Assembly (NCBI GenBank): GCA_024364805.1
Contig: CM044489.1
Span: 66,513,774-66,574,387 of the forward strand
Direction: 5' to 3'
Source: Euprymna scolopes
Taxonomy: Eukaryota > Mollusca > Cephalopoda > Sepiida > Sepiolidae
Length of the DNA stretch: 60,614 nt
Within the stretch, counting starts at the first letter, position 1, and each line of letters begins with the position of its first letter. The notes below the pieces were generated by a model. That model worked only from the letters and a program-made list of their open reading frames with translations, ran no database searches and was not told the DNA's origin. Both the position numbers and the translations under genes were made by a program. This document shows positions 1-13,944 of this stretch, one piece after another.

Positions 1-36
1 TTTTCTCCACATTAAAAAACGACCCTGATGTCTAAC
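1..36 (+). mobile_element. U2 snRNA-headed SINE, 3' fragment
   Basis: The first bases match the 3' body of the two fuller U2-SINE copies at 31755-31943 and 37319-37509 (CTCCACATTAAAAAACGACC and the following TGTCTAACT). The left part is cut by the window edge. A tRNA-type SINE follows directly and appears to have landed inside it. Confidence 0.7.
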
Positions 37-325
37 TGTCAGTTCAAGTGACAATGTTCTGGAGGTTAAAGGTTCAATCCTAATGGTAGGCAATAATAAT
101 TAAGATAACATAAAAATTAATAAACACTTATATCCAATCATTGCTAACAGAATGAGAACAATTTACCCCTGTGGATTAAATAAAGAGTTCACTTTGAAAT
201 TCTGTATAGGTTTCAGAGTTTGACTAAGATTACCATCTTTGAAAATATGAACCTGATATAGGTTGGCATTTACACTGGTTGAAATGTAAAAATAATAATC
301 AAGATGAAAATAGTAGTCCAAATAA
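37..325 (+). mobile_element. tRNA-type SINE copy, 5'-truncated
   Basis: It contains the B-box-like AGGTTCAATCC at about 87-98, then the family body (GGATTAAATAAAGAGTTCA, TTTCAGAGTTTGAC) and the 3' signature CAAGATGAAAATAGTAGTCC. Diverged; no clear target duplication. Confidence 0.7.
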
Positions 326-340
326 TATGTATGTATGCCA

Positions 341-545
341 ATGGCATTCACCCTAGGTGAATTGAACCAGCTTTCTCCAAATGAGGAAGTATCAAGGGAA
401 TATTAAATTCACAAGCGGTCCCCAGTCGTGTGCATATCACGGTCAGGGGAAATGATGATTCTTCTACATGCAGTGCCTGGTATTCCCAAATTGTTGCCCA
501 TTCGGTACTGATCAGGTCCAATGTTGGTTTATCCAGAACAACAAA
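341..545 (-). mobile_element. 5S rRNA-derived SINE, partial
   Basis: On the minus strand it begins with decayed 5S-like sequence (CAGTACCGAATGGGCAAC, from the 5S box C region) and continues into the body shared with copies at 33095-33395 and 36190-36495, including TTGTGAATTTAATATTCCC. The first half of the 5S head is missing. Confidence 0.65.
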
Positions 546-1166
546 ACAAAAAAAACTGACAGATTCTACTTTTTTTAGGTGATTACATGTAAACAGCATG
601 AAAAAATTATTCTCTAAATAGAAATTTTAAAATTTTAGATTTTAGACTGAGGAATTACTTATAAAAACGTTCTCTGTTATGGCATAGTTAATCCAGAAAA
701 AAAGAAATATATTTTACATTTTTGGGTAGATTATGTATAAAGATACAGATTCTACTTTTTTGGACACGAAAAAAAAAAAAATGGAAACAGCATGAAAAAA
801 TATCTACCACAAAGGAATTTAAAAAACATTTCAGATTTTAGACTGGGGATCCAATAGAAGAGATAGATTGAAAGAAACTTCTTGGATATATTATTAAAAT
901 GGATGCCACATATGACTTAAGTGTGGTTTAGTATTATTTGTTATATTTTAACTAAATTTCGTTTCAGATTAGCTGTGCATAATAAAAGTATAAATAATTT
1001 ATTAAACTATCCACATACATACTAATGTTCCTGCACCATTAAAAGATACATTTTTTCACTGCTTTTCAGTTTACAATTTCATATTTAAAGTCACTTGAGA
1101 AAAAAAAACGTTGTCCGTTTGTTCACAAACAATATGAGTACTTCAAGTTAGCTACTTTTTAATTGG
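546..1166. other. Intron or downstream sequence, nothing recognised
   Basis: AT-rich sequence with short A and T runs. No exon with NFRKB-like coding potential and no recognisable repeat end was seen. Confidence 0.5.
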
Positions 1167-1222
1167 CTATTCTTCTGAATTGGCTAATTTTGGTATAAAC
1201 CAGATTTGTTTCATTTCGATAC

Positions 1223-1300
1223 CTACTGATTTACTAGATTTGGGTTTCTGAAGAGATTTCTTGGCTTTCACTGCTGCTCCTTGTGCTTGATGAATTTTTT
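1223..1300 (-). CDS. NFRKB: NFRKB exon Q ([13 protein letters not shown]), last exon seen
   Basis: Acceptor CTTTTTCCAG. It encodes [20 protein letters not shown] then KSSKSV, matching human ERIHQAQAAAAKARKALQQK and its SKVKSSSKE tail. The donor is uncertain: GTAGGT would end the exon at 1227, GTATCG at 1223. If neither is used, the frame runs on about 18 more codons to a TAG at 1167-1169, giving a shortened C-terminus. The long downstream region of other NFRKB proteins is not in the window. Confidence 0.85.
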
Positions 1301-4300
1301 CTGGAAAAAGAAAAAAAAAAAATTGTAAAATATTTCAAGAATTAAAAAAAAAGAAGATATTTTTTAAAATTCTTCATATATTGTGTCTCAGTCAATCATA
1401 TGGTTTAAAAATCATTTTGTCTTTAAATTTCAGATTAACAGAAAAATGTAACAATTATCTATATATTCAAATAAATTCAATTTTCCCCTCTAGATTCAGA
1501 CAAAATAGAAGGAAAAAAACAACACCTTTACATGTTTAGTTGTTCAACTAAGGAATTAGCTTAAGTCTTCATGCATGTTTCCAGAAATTATGCATTATTT
1601 TTCATTGTGTCAATATTTTGTTACATTTATATTTGATACACATTACAAACTTCTCAAGAGAAAGTAGCTATCTATTTACTCATGTCCACTTATCTACTCT
1701 AACCACTACCTAAATCATTGGGTTCTTTGTTTATAGAAAAAAAAATCAGTTAATTCACCACTATATTTTAGATTAAGAGAATATCATTCGGCCATTCTGG
1801 TTGCTTGAAAGTTATACTTCATTTAAACCGGATTACATTTCAATGAACATATCATTGCATGCCAGATTTCCATTTGCACGCAAGTATATTTCTGATGTCT
1901 TCATGTCTACTTATAACTACTACTAAGTGATTGTAAACGGAAATATACAATTTTAAAAGTACACACAAGGTTGTTTTGTTTTTAGTGGAAAACACTGCTA
2001 CCAAAACAAGATAAACATTCCCTCAGTCTGGAAGGATTTTTATATTACAGTCCAAATACAAACTATTTACAATGTAATTTTAAATAAACAAAGTAAACAG
2101 TGTATCAGTATACAAAGATTTCTTTTCTGGATTTCTCCTTTTCTACCTGAGAACAGATGCCGTCTTAACGCAAATAGGTCACAGTTATGTTTTTTTTTTT
2201 TTGTTTTTTTTTAATAAATTCATAAAGTTGCCTCCCTCTTGTCTGTACTCCTAAAATTTAAATTCTTGCAACGACTTGCGAGATCAACGACTGGAAGTAG
2301 AGACAATGGAAGGAAAACAGAGTGACTTTCAAAATGGAGAAATGAGCATCGTTGCCGTTTGTTCCAGTTATCATACTTGGTCTTCTAACCTTTCATGTAC
2401 TATGTTTGAATTGTCGTTACGTGTATGTGTCTCCATAATAAATGTATATCGTTATTTAACAGTGAGTGATTTTCTTATTTGTTCATAAGTATTATGTTCT
2501 TTCATCATGAGCTGCAAACATACCCACGAGAAGGCTGGAAACCCTGTGGTAAGATATTTTATGTTATATTGATCCTAACGCATCCCAATATATAACATAA
2601 ACACTTGAAGATTGCAAATATAGGAGACATACTTATCTCCCTTTTCGACACTTTAATGGCGGACTTTTTTTAAGACCATAGCAATGGACTTCTTTTTTTT
2701 TTTTTTTTACTAAAAACACTATAGCAATTGTTCTACTCAATGAATTTTCACAATTTTTAGATATATTGCTATTTTTGACATGACAATTAAGTAAGTACTG
2801 TTGTTTTTGCTTTAAATGACGTATTTAAACAATCAAACTGTTGACTATCTTAATAAGCACAGTAACTTACCAAATTCCTCTTCTGTTCGACTTCGATGAA
2901 GATAAATCCATAATTTCCTATTCACATCATATTTTACACATGGATCTTTCTCGTAATGTAGCCGATCTAACGCACCACTAACTACTGTATTAATCTGAAA
3001 TAGAAAAAGTAAACAGTTTAAAAAGAAATATAATAATAAAAAAAAGGTTAACCTAAATCTCTCAATTTTTTAAAAAATAAGCAAAATTTACTATTATATT
3101 AAATCAAGACATATTCACACTTACTCAAAGCAAAATAATTATTTACTTCTGTAACTACTTTAAGAAAATGCTATCTATCATATTATTGACAAAAATTTAC
3201 GAGTGTCTATTTGATGAAATAGATAAGGGAACTTGATTTCCTTTTTTTTTAAACACTCTTTTTCATCCCAAGCAAGGTATATTACCACTTGGAACACAAG
3301 AGCTACTATTTGGGATTATGTCTATCAGGGGACTGTGGGAAGATGAGCAGCAAGATATCTGTTCACATTACATTTAAACTTCTAATTATATGCTAGTGGT
3401 ATTCACCCACTGTTGCCTGTACAAAATATATTGCTGATCAAAAGGTTTCTTAGAGAAAATAAATTCTAATATAATGTTTACAATTTTTGGCTTTAAAGAA
3501 AAATGAAAAATAATACTTCAATATAAGATCAAATAAAACTACAAGTGCCGTGATATTCTTAGAGAAAAAAAATGTAATTATAAAATACCCAATAAGAATA
3601 ATTTAAATATATAAAGATTTTTTACATACATTTTCACTGAGATATTCTTTGTTTAATTTTATTTTATGAAACAAACAAAATTCATTTTTAAAAACTGAAT
3701 TTTGTTTCTTTGTATTCTAATATATTTTAGTTAATATTATGAGCCTAACTGATAATTGTTCCCAATGACCTCAAATGGAATTAAAGAAAACTTTCAATGG
3801 TGTTTTTAGATTCCTAGAGAACTTTAACTCTTATTAAAACTTATTTAAATGTTTTATCTAACTAACATATCGGTTTCTATAGCAAACAAATAAATATTGA
3901 ATTTTATATACACAGATTCTGTGAAATTGTAGGCATTTGTACATAGATTTTTGTCCATTAAAAGTTGGAATGAAATTATTAATTAAAATTTAAGTGGCCA
4001 AAGAAGTGTAACTCATAGACAGGTGTGAACAAAGTCAACTTTTTCATAGAATGTACGATTTAACAAATAAAATTAGTCTTATCTTGGAAGCAATCTATTA
4101 AAATACATTCAAAAGATTTCTAAAATAGTAAATACAATATATTGGCCGTAGGTATCCATGCAGTGAACTTATTTTAGGTTTTAATTATTAATTGTTTGTA
4201 CAAATTTAAACTCGAGGTAGACCATTCCTATTCTTCAATTTAAAATTCCCTTGTTAATTTTTATTTTTAGGTGATTGTTTAAAAATATTTCATATTCAGA

Positions 4301-7300
4301 GTCATCTGTACTGAAGGAATTTTGGACATAAATTGCAGCAAAATATGTTATATTGTTAATAACATGGGAAATGAAATTGTTAATATTCTTAATAACATAG
4401 GAAATGAAAATTGACTAGTTTAAAGCAAAATTTGATTTGTCAGCTTAAATACTATTTGGGTCTGACTTGGGAAATTATACGTTAGATTATAATAATATTA
4501 ATTTAAAAGACAAAATATGAAATTGCTGAAGAACAAAAAGAAAAATCTAAGTATTAATAGATTTATTTTGGTGGATGTATATATGATGTAACCGCTAATC
4601 ATGTCTTGCATACTAAACAAAAACAAAGTCTCTTTTGATCCTTTATGTATAACATATCATGCTCACTGCCAACCTCCAACGTACAATAAATATGCCAATT
4701 TTTATTTTTACACTAGGACATAAAATAATTCAAACGTTAGATTATAAAAATCCAATCTTAAAAACAAAAAGCAATAAATCAATTAAAAAATTTAAAAAAA
4801 AAACAACAACAAAAGAAAAAAGAAAGGGTATTTTTCTTACCTGAACATCAGTGATAGCTGGAGCCAAGAACTGAGAATCTTTTAACAATTCACAGATATC
4901 TCCTCGGGTGCCTTCTCCGTTTGGAAGCCGTGCAGCAGCATCTCTGACTATAATAGAATTATAAAATTTTTTATATTCAATCAATAAAACAGGTTCATCT
5001 TTTTAAAAGAAGCATAGCATTTAGCTGAATGCAATCTAACAGTTAATGGCATTGATTAACAATCAGTTCTAATTGACAGTCTTCTGGAGGTAGAAGGTTC
5101 AATCTTTACTAAAGGCGATAATAATTAAGTATATAAAATAAGGGAAACTAACACTTCTATTCGTCATCATCCATGGACTAAATAAAGGGTTCAGTTTGAA
5201 ATTCTGTATAAGTTTACGAGTTTGAAGATTTCTAATTTCAAAAAATGCACCCCAAAAGTCGGAGATTACATAATAATAATAATCAAAATGACAATAATGA
5301 TACAAATAATCAAATACAGATTTAAAAGTTTTAATAATAAGCTACATTAATAGGTATTTAAGATCAATTTATGAATGCTGTATTGAAAATAACTTTGACA
5401 GAAATTAAAATGTTTTTTGTTTGTCAGTCTCATAATATTCTATATCTATATAAAACCATTTTATACGGAGCATGGTTTATATTATTATTTCGTGATCATT
5501 CATGTAGCTAAACATATGATGAATGTTTATCTTATTTTTATGATTTTGTGAGCTATTATATATCTCTTCATTCATATGAGGGCCCCTATGATGCATCAAC
5601 AAGGTTAATTATATATGCAGAAACTCGTCTTTTTTATTGTATATGTAATAAACATATTGTATTATGATTATATATATATGTGTATATATATATATTTACA
5701 AATTAAAAATTATTATTAAATTTATACTTTAAATTTTAATAAATATTAAGGGTTTATATTTTTTAATTTTATTTTAAAAAAAATAGGCGCTTCTACAGAA
5801 TTGGGACAAGATTTTGTAGTCGATAAATGGAGTTTTCAGATAAAGAACAAAGATAAAGAACAATGGTTTCAACTGATTTTTTTTTTCAATTCTAATAAGT
5901 TACAATGGTAGCTTCCAAATTATGCAGTTGAAATTACCTGAATAAGACTGAATTATTGAACAAAATCACGTTAATCGTGTTAGCAGATGAAAAATTGCCA
6001 CCCTCTTGTTTAAATCAAAATGAAAAATTACCTCCCTTCTGAACTCTCCTTATAATCGTTTTTATCAAATTATATTTATATTTTCTTTAATAAATAATTT
6101 TCTACCTTATCAATTTTCGCAATTTTTGGATATAATAATCTTAAAAATACGAGGAATACGTAGATACCATTGTTTTCATGTGAAATTCAGTATTACGATT
6201 TCCAAAATTTCGTTCCAATAGTGTAAAAGCGCTGAAAAATATTTAAAAATTTTTTTTTTGACACATTTATCATTTTATAATCAAAGATAGAATTAATTTC
6301 TTTCAAAATTGTTAATGTTTTATAGTTTCTTTGAGGAGTTTCATTTTTAAAATAAAACCTGTACTTAAATTAGTGATTTTTACAAAATAAATTGTTGGGG
6401 GGACACTTTACATATAACAATAAATTCTTCCCCTTACTATAAATCCCAAGACCAAGAGAATATGCACACACGGCATATGTATAACCATTCTCTTTATTTG
6501 TTATATTTGTTTTTCTTTAGAATATATTTTGTTTTCACTAAAAACCGAGTTATATCTTTTCCAGATCCTCACCAGTTCACAACAGAAATTAAAGTGACAT
6601 AAAATTTATAAATCTTTTTGCAACAATAAATATTTACTAATAAAACTATATTTAAGTCATCAAATCAAAATCTTGTTGACATTGTGATTCTTTACTTTTT
6701 CATTGAATTTTAGTTTATTTCATTTAATCTCCCATTTCTCCTGACATTTTTTCTCTTCTAACAACTTATCCCTTCTTCTTCTTCTTCTACTACTACTACT
6801 ACTACTACTACTCCGTCTTTCCCATTTCTTCTGTTAGTGAAGTGTGATAAATAACCATACAAGGTCCATAGAGTTTTAGTATTACATAGATAGCTGTCAT
6901 GTGGCTTTTGCTTTATATTAACATATTCAATCAGACATTTGATGCATTTCTGACAGTAGAGATTCAATGTCATAATTACCTTCAAATAAGAAACAATTCA
7001 TAAAACTATAATACATATATTTATTAATAATTAATTCTACCATAAAGATATTACTTTGTCTTACCTAACGTTAAAATAGTAACATAAGATGGCCGATCAG
7101 AGACCAGCAATGCATGTTCCCTGGCTCTATTCATGGCATTGTCTTTACTGTAGACACCTTTAACTGGACCAACGACAGAGTCATAACCATGCATATGATA
7201 AGTAAACCCAAGATGAGGACTTTCGAATCGTCTCCTTTCCTGAAAATAAAAGAGAAAATAAATTAATGGTTGTTATTTTATAATTTTATCCAACAAAGTT

Positions 7301-10300
7301 TACAAGCTTTTAAATATGTTAAAATTTGATTTGTATATTCCAATTACATATTCTGTGAGGTTGTGTGTATATGTTTATATATCTTTTTATTTACTTTTAC
7401 ATAAGTATTACTATGTCGTTACACTTTCATGAGCATGTTTCGGTCAGCTAGTTCAGCTAGTTACTAGAGACCTCTTCAGGTGATATAGCTTATACAAAAG
7501 CTGAGTCTGTAATGACAATCGTTTAGGTATTCAAAGTCACAAGAAATTATCATCAGGAGGTCACATTACATGTTATTAAAAATAGAAATAAAAAAATAAA
7601 AAGGAAAATGTTTTTTATATATAGAAAGAAGATGAAAGAAAAGGTGTGGGGATTAAGGTTTGTATTGAAATAGAAAAAAAAATTAAGGAAAAGGCATAAA
7701 GAAAGGAAGGAAAGGACGGAGAGGCTAAGAAAACAAAGATAAAAATTAGATAAAAAAAAAAAAGTAAAAACTAAAAATATAAACCTATCAACGAAACTAT
7801 GTGTGAGTGCCAGCTACTAATAACGGAAATGCAGCAGACATTTGATTCTGCAGCATTTTGTGTCAGTCTATAAAAATAAGTCAGGATTACGGGTTGAGAT
7901 ATACTTGTGAAAAAGGACTACAAATTAACCGGTGGCAAAAATGAATTAGAATCAAATCAAATTTGCTATGGTCAAAATAAACTATTAACACCGCCATCTT
8001 CAACATCTCCACTATCCCCTCCACCATCACTACAGGTAATAATTTTAAAAAAATAAGAAGACGAGGAAGAAGAAGAATAGCATTAATAATAGTAAAAATG
8101 AAAAAATAAAAAATATGACATGAATAATAATATTGATAGTAATATTTAAAACACTTTTTAAAAATATTTTAAAAGTTATATGATAACAATATATAATAAA
8201 TAATAATAATCAATGATAAAATCTAATTAATTATAATAGTGATAAAAGGGGATGAATAATAAACAAGTTAGTAGCTACAATACTGAAAACAATTGGTAAC
8301 AATAATTATACCGACTACTAGTGTAGAAATAAAGATAACAAAAAATATAATTTATAATACCTTGACATAGGTTTCTTCAATGCAAATTTGGAGTATGTAA
8401 AAAATTATTTGGGGATAATTTTTTTTTTCAATTTGAGCCATACCTAATGTGATAAAGTTTCTACCCATAAAAAACTAAGACATTAACAGCACACACCTAT
8501 ATAAGCTGAATTTTGTAAAGTATTGATATTAAAAATAAACATCATCAGAAAAATAAAAAAGAAAGAGAAAGAACAAATAAAAATCTGAAGCAAAATCAAC
8601 TAAAAAAAAATATAATATACATGAATATATAAAGTACCAATATTTAAAATGGACATTATTTAAAATGGGGGGGGGGGGACATAAATATTTGGAGTATGCA
8701 ACAAAATTATTTGGAAGTAATAAGTATAATTAATGAAATGATATTCTGAAGCAATGATGATAAAGATAGTGCAGTTATAAATATAGTAAATATAATATTT
8801 TGCGAAGATTTTAGTAAATAGGAGCATTACTGTAGGATACAAGAATAAGTAGTACAAGAACCATGTTAGATAGGAACTTTAAGAGGAAGGAGTAAATAAG
8901 TGGCTTAGGAAGTGTGATTTATAATGCCTACAATTAATTGATGTATCTTGTTTTTTATTTAAGAGTTTATCCCTTTCCTTAAATTTTGTGATAAAGAGTT
9001 TTTTGTTCCGGCAAAGAAAACAAGAGTAATTTCAAACAAGAAATGCACGTTTCTTTTGCAGGTACAATTTAATGATTTTTAAACTATCCACAGTAACTAA
9101 ATGAATATAGAAAATATATATGATGGTAATGTGGAATGTAAAAATAGTAGTGACAAGAAAGAGTTAACAAATTCAAAATGAAGAACAGTCCAAGAAGCAC
9201 TATTAGAGAGGTCCAAAGAGCATATTCTAAAACAGTGTACAATCAAAGATGTTGCAGTAACATTCAGAATTGGAAGAAATATTATAGGGAAAATTTGATC
9301 ATGAGCATTTAAAAGTTCAAATATTTCAGTTCCATTAGATGTGGAATTCCCACGACAACGTTGGTTGCAAGGTTGAAAGATGGAAAAATTAGGAGACATT
9401 CAAATGCTATCAAACCTTTTTTCACAGTGGAAAACATGAAAAGCTGTGTTCAGTTTTGCTGTTTATACTTGGAGTTAAATCAAGGAAATTACAAAGAAAT
9501 GTTTGACGTTGTAGATATTGATGAGAAATGGTTTTACATTACAAAAACTGCAAGAAATTTTTATTTAGGGAAGGATGAATCTGAACCTTTAAAAAGTACT
9601 CAAAGCAAACATTTCATTATAAAGGTTATGTGCCTTGTTGCTGTGGTTCAACCCCGTTGGGATTCACATTGTAAATGTTACTTTGATGGGAAGATTGGTA
9701 TTTGTCTATTTGTGACAAAAGAGCAGGCTAAACGCAATAGCCGAAACAGGCCTGCCGGAACAATGATAACCGAAATTATAGATTCAATCACAACAGTTCA
9801 GATGCATAAACAAATTCCAGATGAACCGCCCCCTTAAGTAGACACTTTATCAAATCTCAACATTAACGTACTGTACACGCAATAACCCTTATACCTGAGT
9901 GGCTTCCGGGTCTTGATAAGTGGTGACCACCTTGTAAAAAAAGAAAAAAGAAAAACATCTGGATGTATTTTTCCAGTGTGGAGGGGTTCATGATGGAATA
10001 GTTTTGAAATGTATGCTATTTTTTTGTGAATGAAATATGTCTTCTTCTTCTAATTTATTCAGAAATTCAGAAGTCGTCTGCTGTTTCCATTTCAAAAGTC
10101 CCATTTTCATTGGATAATCAAAACCCTCAACCAAATGATTTTAAAAATAGAAAGTAAAAATATTTTAAAATATACACTGATAAGGTGTTCAGAATATATT
10201 ATGATTGTCTGATGAGATTTTTGATTGAAACATGACTGCATTTTTCTAACCCTTCATTACATTTATTATTAAAGGTTCTTGTCCAGAATTCCTCCATATT

Positions 10301-13300
10301 AAAAAACAAAAATGCAAGAAAATCTGTATAATGTACATACCTGTGACAAAACGAAGATATTATATTCCAAAAATCATATAAATTGATTATATAGTTTTAT
10401 TTTTATGAAGAAAATCATTTTTAAGTAATTAATAGAAATTCGTAGGCATTACAACATAAACCTAGCAAGTATGAATTATTGTTAAATTACTTGTTTTTTA
10501 AGATTGTTTTTTCAGAATGGCAGCCGAGACAGTCACTCCTTAGATGCTCATAAAATTTTATTTTCTTATTTAAAAATAAAACCGCTTGATCAATTTATGT
10601 GATTTTTGTAATATGATGTTTCTATTTTGTTATGGGTATGTACGTAATACAGTTTTCTTTATTTTCGTTTTTTTTAATATGGGAGAATTCTGGACAAGAA
10701 CCTTATTAAACCATTTTGTTTGAGCACTATTAAAAGAAACACTGGGAAATTCTCTCAAAATATATTAACTTGGATATATTTTTGTTGTTATTATCATTGT
10801 TGTCGTCATTATAAGAGATGTGCAAACAGAGGCTGTAAATAAAATGTTATACTTACTTGCTCTTTAAAACTGAGCTTTTCTTCCTCTGTAGTTGGTTTTA
10901 CAACATAATTTGTTTTCCTAGAAAATACAAAACGTTCAAACTCTCACAATATTGTTTACAACATAGATAATGTATGATAAAATAAGAAAATCTTTGTATT
11001 TGATATAATAATTGTAAAAATAATTGCCAACTTCTGATGGCATGTTTATAGAGTCGCACATGTTAAAATGTTTTTGCTAAATGTGGAGTATATGACTCAC
11101 AGAATTTGGATGATCTTATTTATAACTACACATTAGGGCAATCAACCAATTAGATAGATGCCTCCGACCTCATTATAAAAATATTGAATTTTGGATTCAA
11201 GTCAGTTCGCTGTCAGTCTCTGTTTTAACGTGACTGAACCACTGCTGACCGGGACTGCATTAATTCTTCACCGATTGGATCTACTACTACCATCTTTATT
11301 CTACAAAATCATTCAACACTCGAGATCGTAACTGTATTGATTTTTCGCTGACTGGATTTACTACTATCATCTTTTTTTCTACAGAATGGCTTAACACCTA
11401 ACAGCATACACGTCAAATTGTATTGTAAAAATTGATTTTTTTTTTTTTTTATAAATGAGAACTCCTAACAAAGTTAAAATTCAAGAGACATTCAAGTCAA
11501 GCCAGTGTGTTGTAGAAGATTATTTCCCTTCTTCTAATATGAACACGTCATGTGGTTTCGTGATTCGGAGTTTGAGGATTCTGAATAGTAAATTTATTTT
11601 ATCTTTCATTAAAATTCTACTTGTTTATTTTCTGTAATGTATTGTGTACATTAACATTTCTCACTAATAAGTTTTCCTATTTTATTTTGAACTACCATAT
11701 TTTACATTTTTTTTTTTTCCACAATTTTCTAATCCTTTTGTTCTGACTAAGGATGGAGCATTCTACAAGATGCCAGATATTCACCTGCTATCTCATACAT
11801 TCCAACCAAGAGATCCTTTTAGGATTCTATCCGTCCTTTTCAGTGCAATTATTTGTATCTCTCTTGCATTTGGTTCACCGGGTATATTTGTCAGGTAGTT
11901 TTTGAAATTCTTTATCATAAGATTGGTTACTCCTATAATTACTGAAATAGTAGAGATCTTCCTAAAATTCCAGTTTCTTTTCATGTTGTACATAAGACCG
12001 CAATATAAATGAGCACCAAAGTTACTTTTTTGTGTGGTAAGAGTGGACATTTATCTGGTTTATTTTACAAAATGTTGGACAAATTCAGATGCTTATAAAA
12101 AATGCATTTTCAGCAAACCTATAAGAATGAGACCAAATTCAAGGAACAAAACATTTTGGTACTTTTCTTAGATAACTACCTTCAATAACTACAATTCTTG
12201 ACTTGTTATCATGTAGAAAACTAATATTTCAAGTTTCAGTGAAAACAAACTGTTTTCTTTGTTTATTCATTTAAAATTTTCACATTTATGGAAAAAAACT
12301 ATAAATGATAACCATTTTGAATGTTTACCTGAGGCAAAATACAAATTTATGTAACATATGACAAGAAAAGATAACTCAGATCAGACTAAATCACATTTCA
12401 AAATGGCGCTTTGACAGTTTTGATTCACAAGCTAAGAAAATTTGTAAATTAAAAAAAAAACTTTAGTTTTGACTTTGACTTTTTTAATAAGCTTAAGTAT
12501 GGAAAGGAATTTTAAATAAAAAAATTCTAATCTCATTTTATTATCATTTTTCATACAAAATACATCTAAAATGTATGTATAATTTATCAAAACTCTGAAT
12601 GATCAGATTTCAACTACACCTTCGATATTTATATATTACGGTGATTATAGTCAGTAACTTCTGGCATAGCACTACCAGAAGCAGTGACAAGGCAAATCAG
12701 TTCCTTCACTTTTATTGTTCTTCAGTATTTCTACTGTGAAATGATTTATTGGAATAAAATATAAGAAAAGGAATTATTGAAAAGTATACAATAAAAATTA
12801 ACAAAATTATTCAGATAAAAATAACACAATTAGTTTTTATTTGCACTTTTAATAACATAATTAAAAAACTAAAAAAAAATTTTTATTTGAAATTTCATAA
12901 GAAATATATGTTTATGAAACTATAAACAATAAGTTTTTTAATTTTAAAAATAAGTTTTATTTGAATTTATATACTTATGAAAGTATAAAAATAAAATTAT
13001 TGAAATCAAAATAACAAATGAAATTATTGAAATTAAATTAAAAAATTTCAAGCATCACAAAAAAAACGTATCCAATACATAATATTTCTAAAATAGCTTA
13101 AATGGATTTTAAAAAGGGTTTTCAATAATTCTTAAAAAAATAAAAAATAATTTCAATAATTCCTCATTAAAATAAGTCTGCAAAAACCTTTCAATGATTA
13201 TTAAATAAAAAAGAAAGATTGGAAAAACGCAATAGAAAAAAAAAAAAAAAAAGAAAAAAAAGAAAGAGTACATGGACAGGGAAGATATAGGTGAGAGAAA

Positions 13301-13894
13301 AAGCGAAGGAATCGATTTGCCTCGTCACCGCTTACGGTAGCGCTATGCTTGAAGTTAGGAAGTACGTTAGCTGACTATAACTAATAAGATTATGTTTAAG
13401 ATTTCACATTAGAAAGATGAAGCAAAATGAATAGAATATTTTATAACTTAATATTAATACTAAAAAGATATTTCATAAACTTGATCAAATGCTGTTGTGT
13501 TTTTATTGGTGCAACTCTAACGTTCAGCCCGTTTTGAGCTACAACCAGATCATATGTAGGTAAGTGATTTGAACAAAGTTACTTACACTCTGGGAGGAGG
13601 TGGACTTCCTGTGTTGCTTTCCTGAGCATCTGCATGTTTTTCATCTTTATTGCTAAGCCAGTATTTACACAACTGACCTAATTGGTCATCAACGTCTCGG
13701 CCTTGACCAATCCATTTCCACTGCTGTGCTCGTTCTTTGAAATCAAGGAAGGGAACAAAATTTTCGACCTGGAAACCTAAAGTAAGTAATATAATATTGA
13801 TGAAACAAAACACAAAATGATTATAATTCACTAGCAGTTATAAGAAATCAATTAGCTTGAGATTTGCCAGCTTTTCAATCAACTTAACCATTAA

Positions 13895-13944
<50 letters not shown>

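Noticed and set aside
6758-6985. 75-codon minus-strand frame ending in valine and glutamate runs
   Set aside because: The runs come from the (CTT)n(CTA)n microsatellite.
9361-9837. Intact host gene of 158 codons
   Set aside because: Motifs are those of a mariner transposase; the N-terminal region is broken and the catalytic C-terminus is missing.
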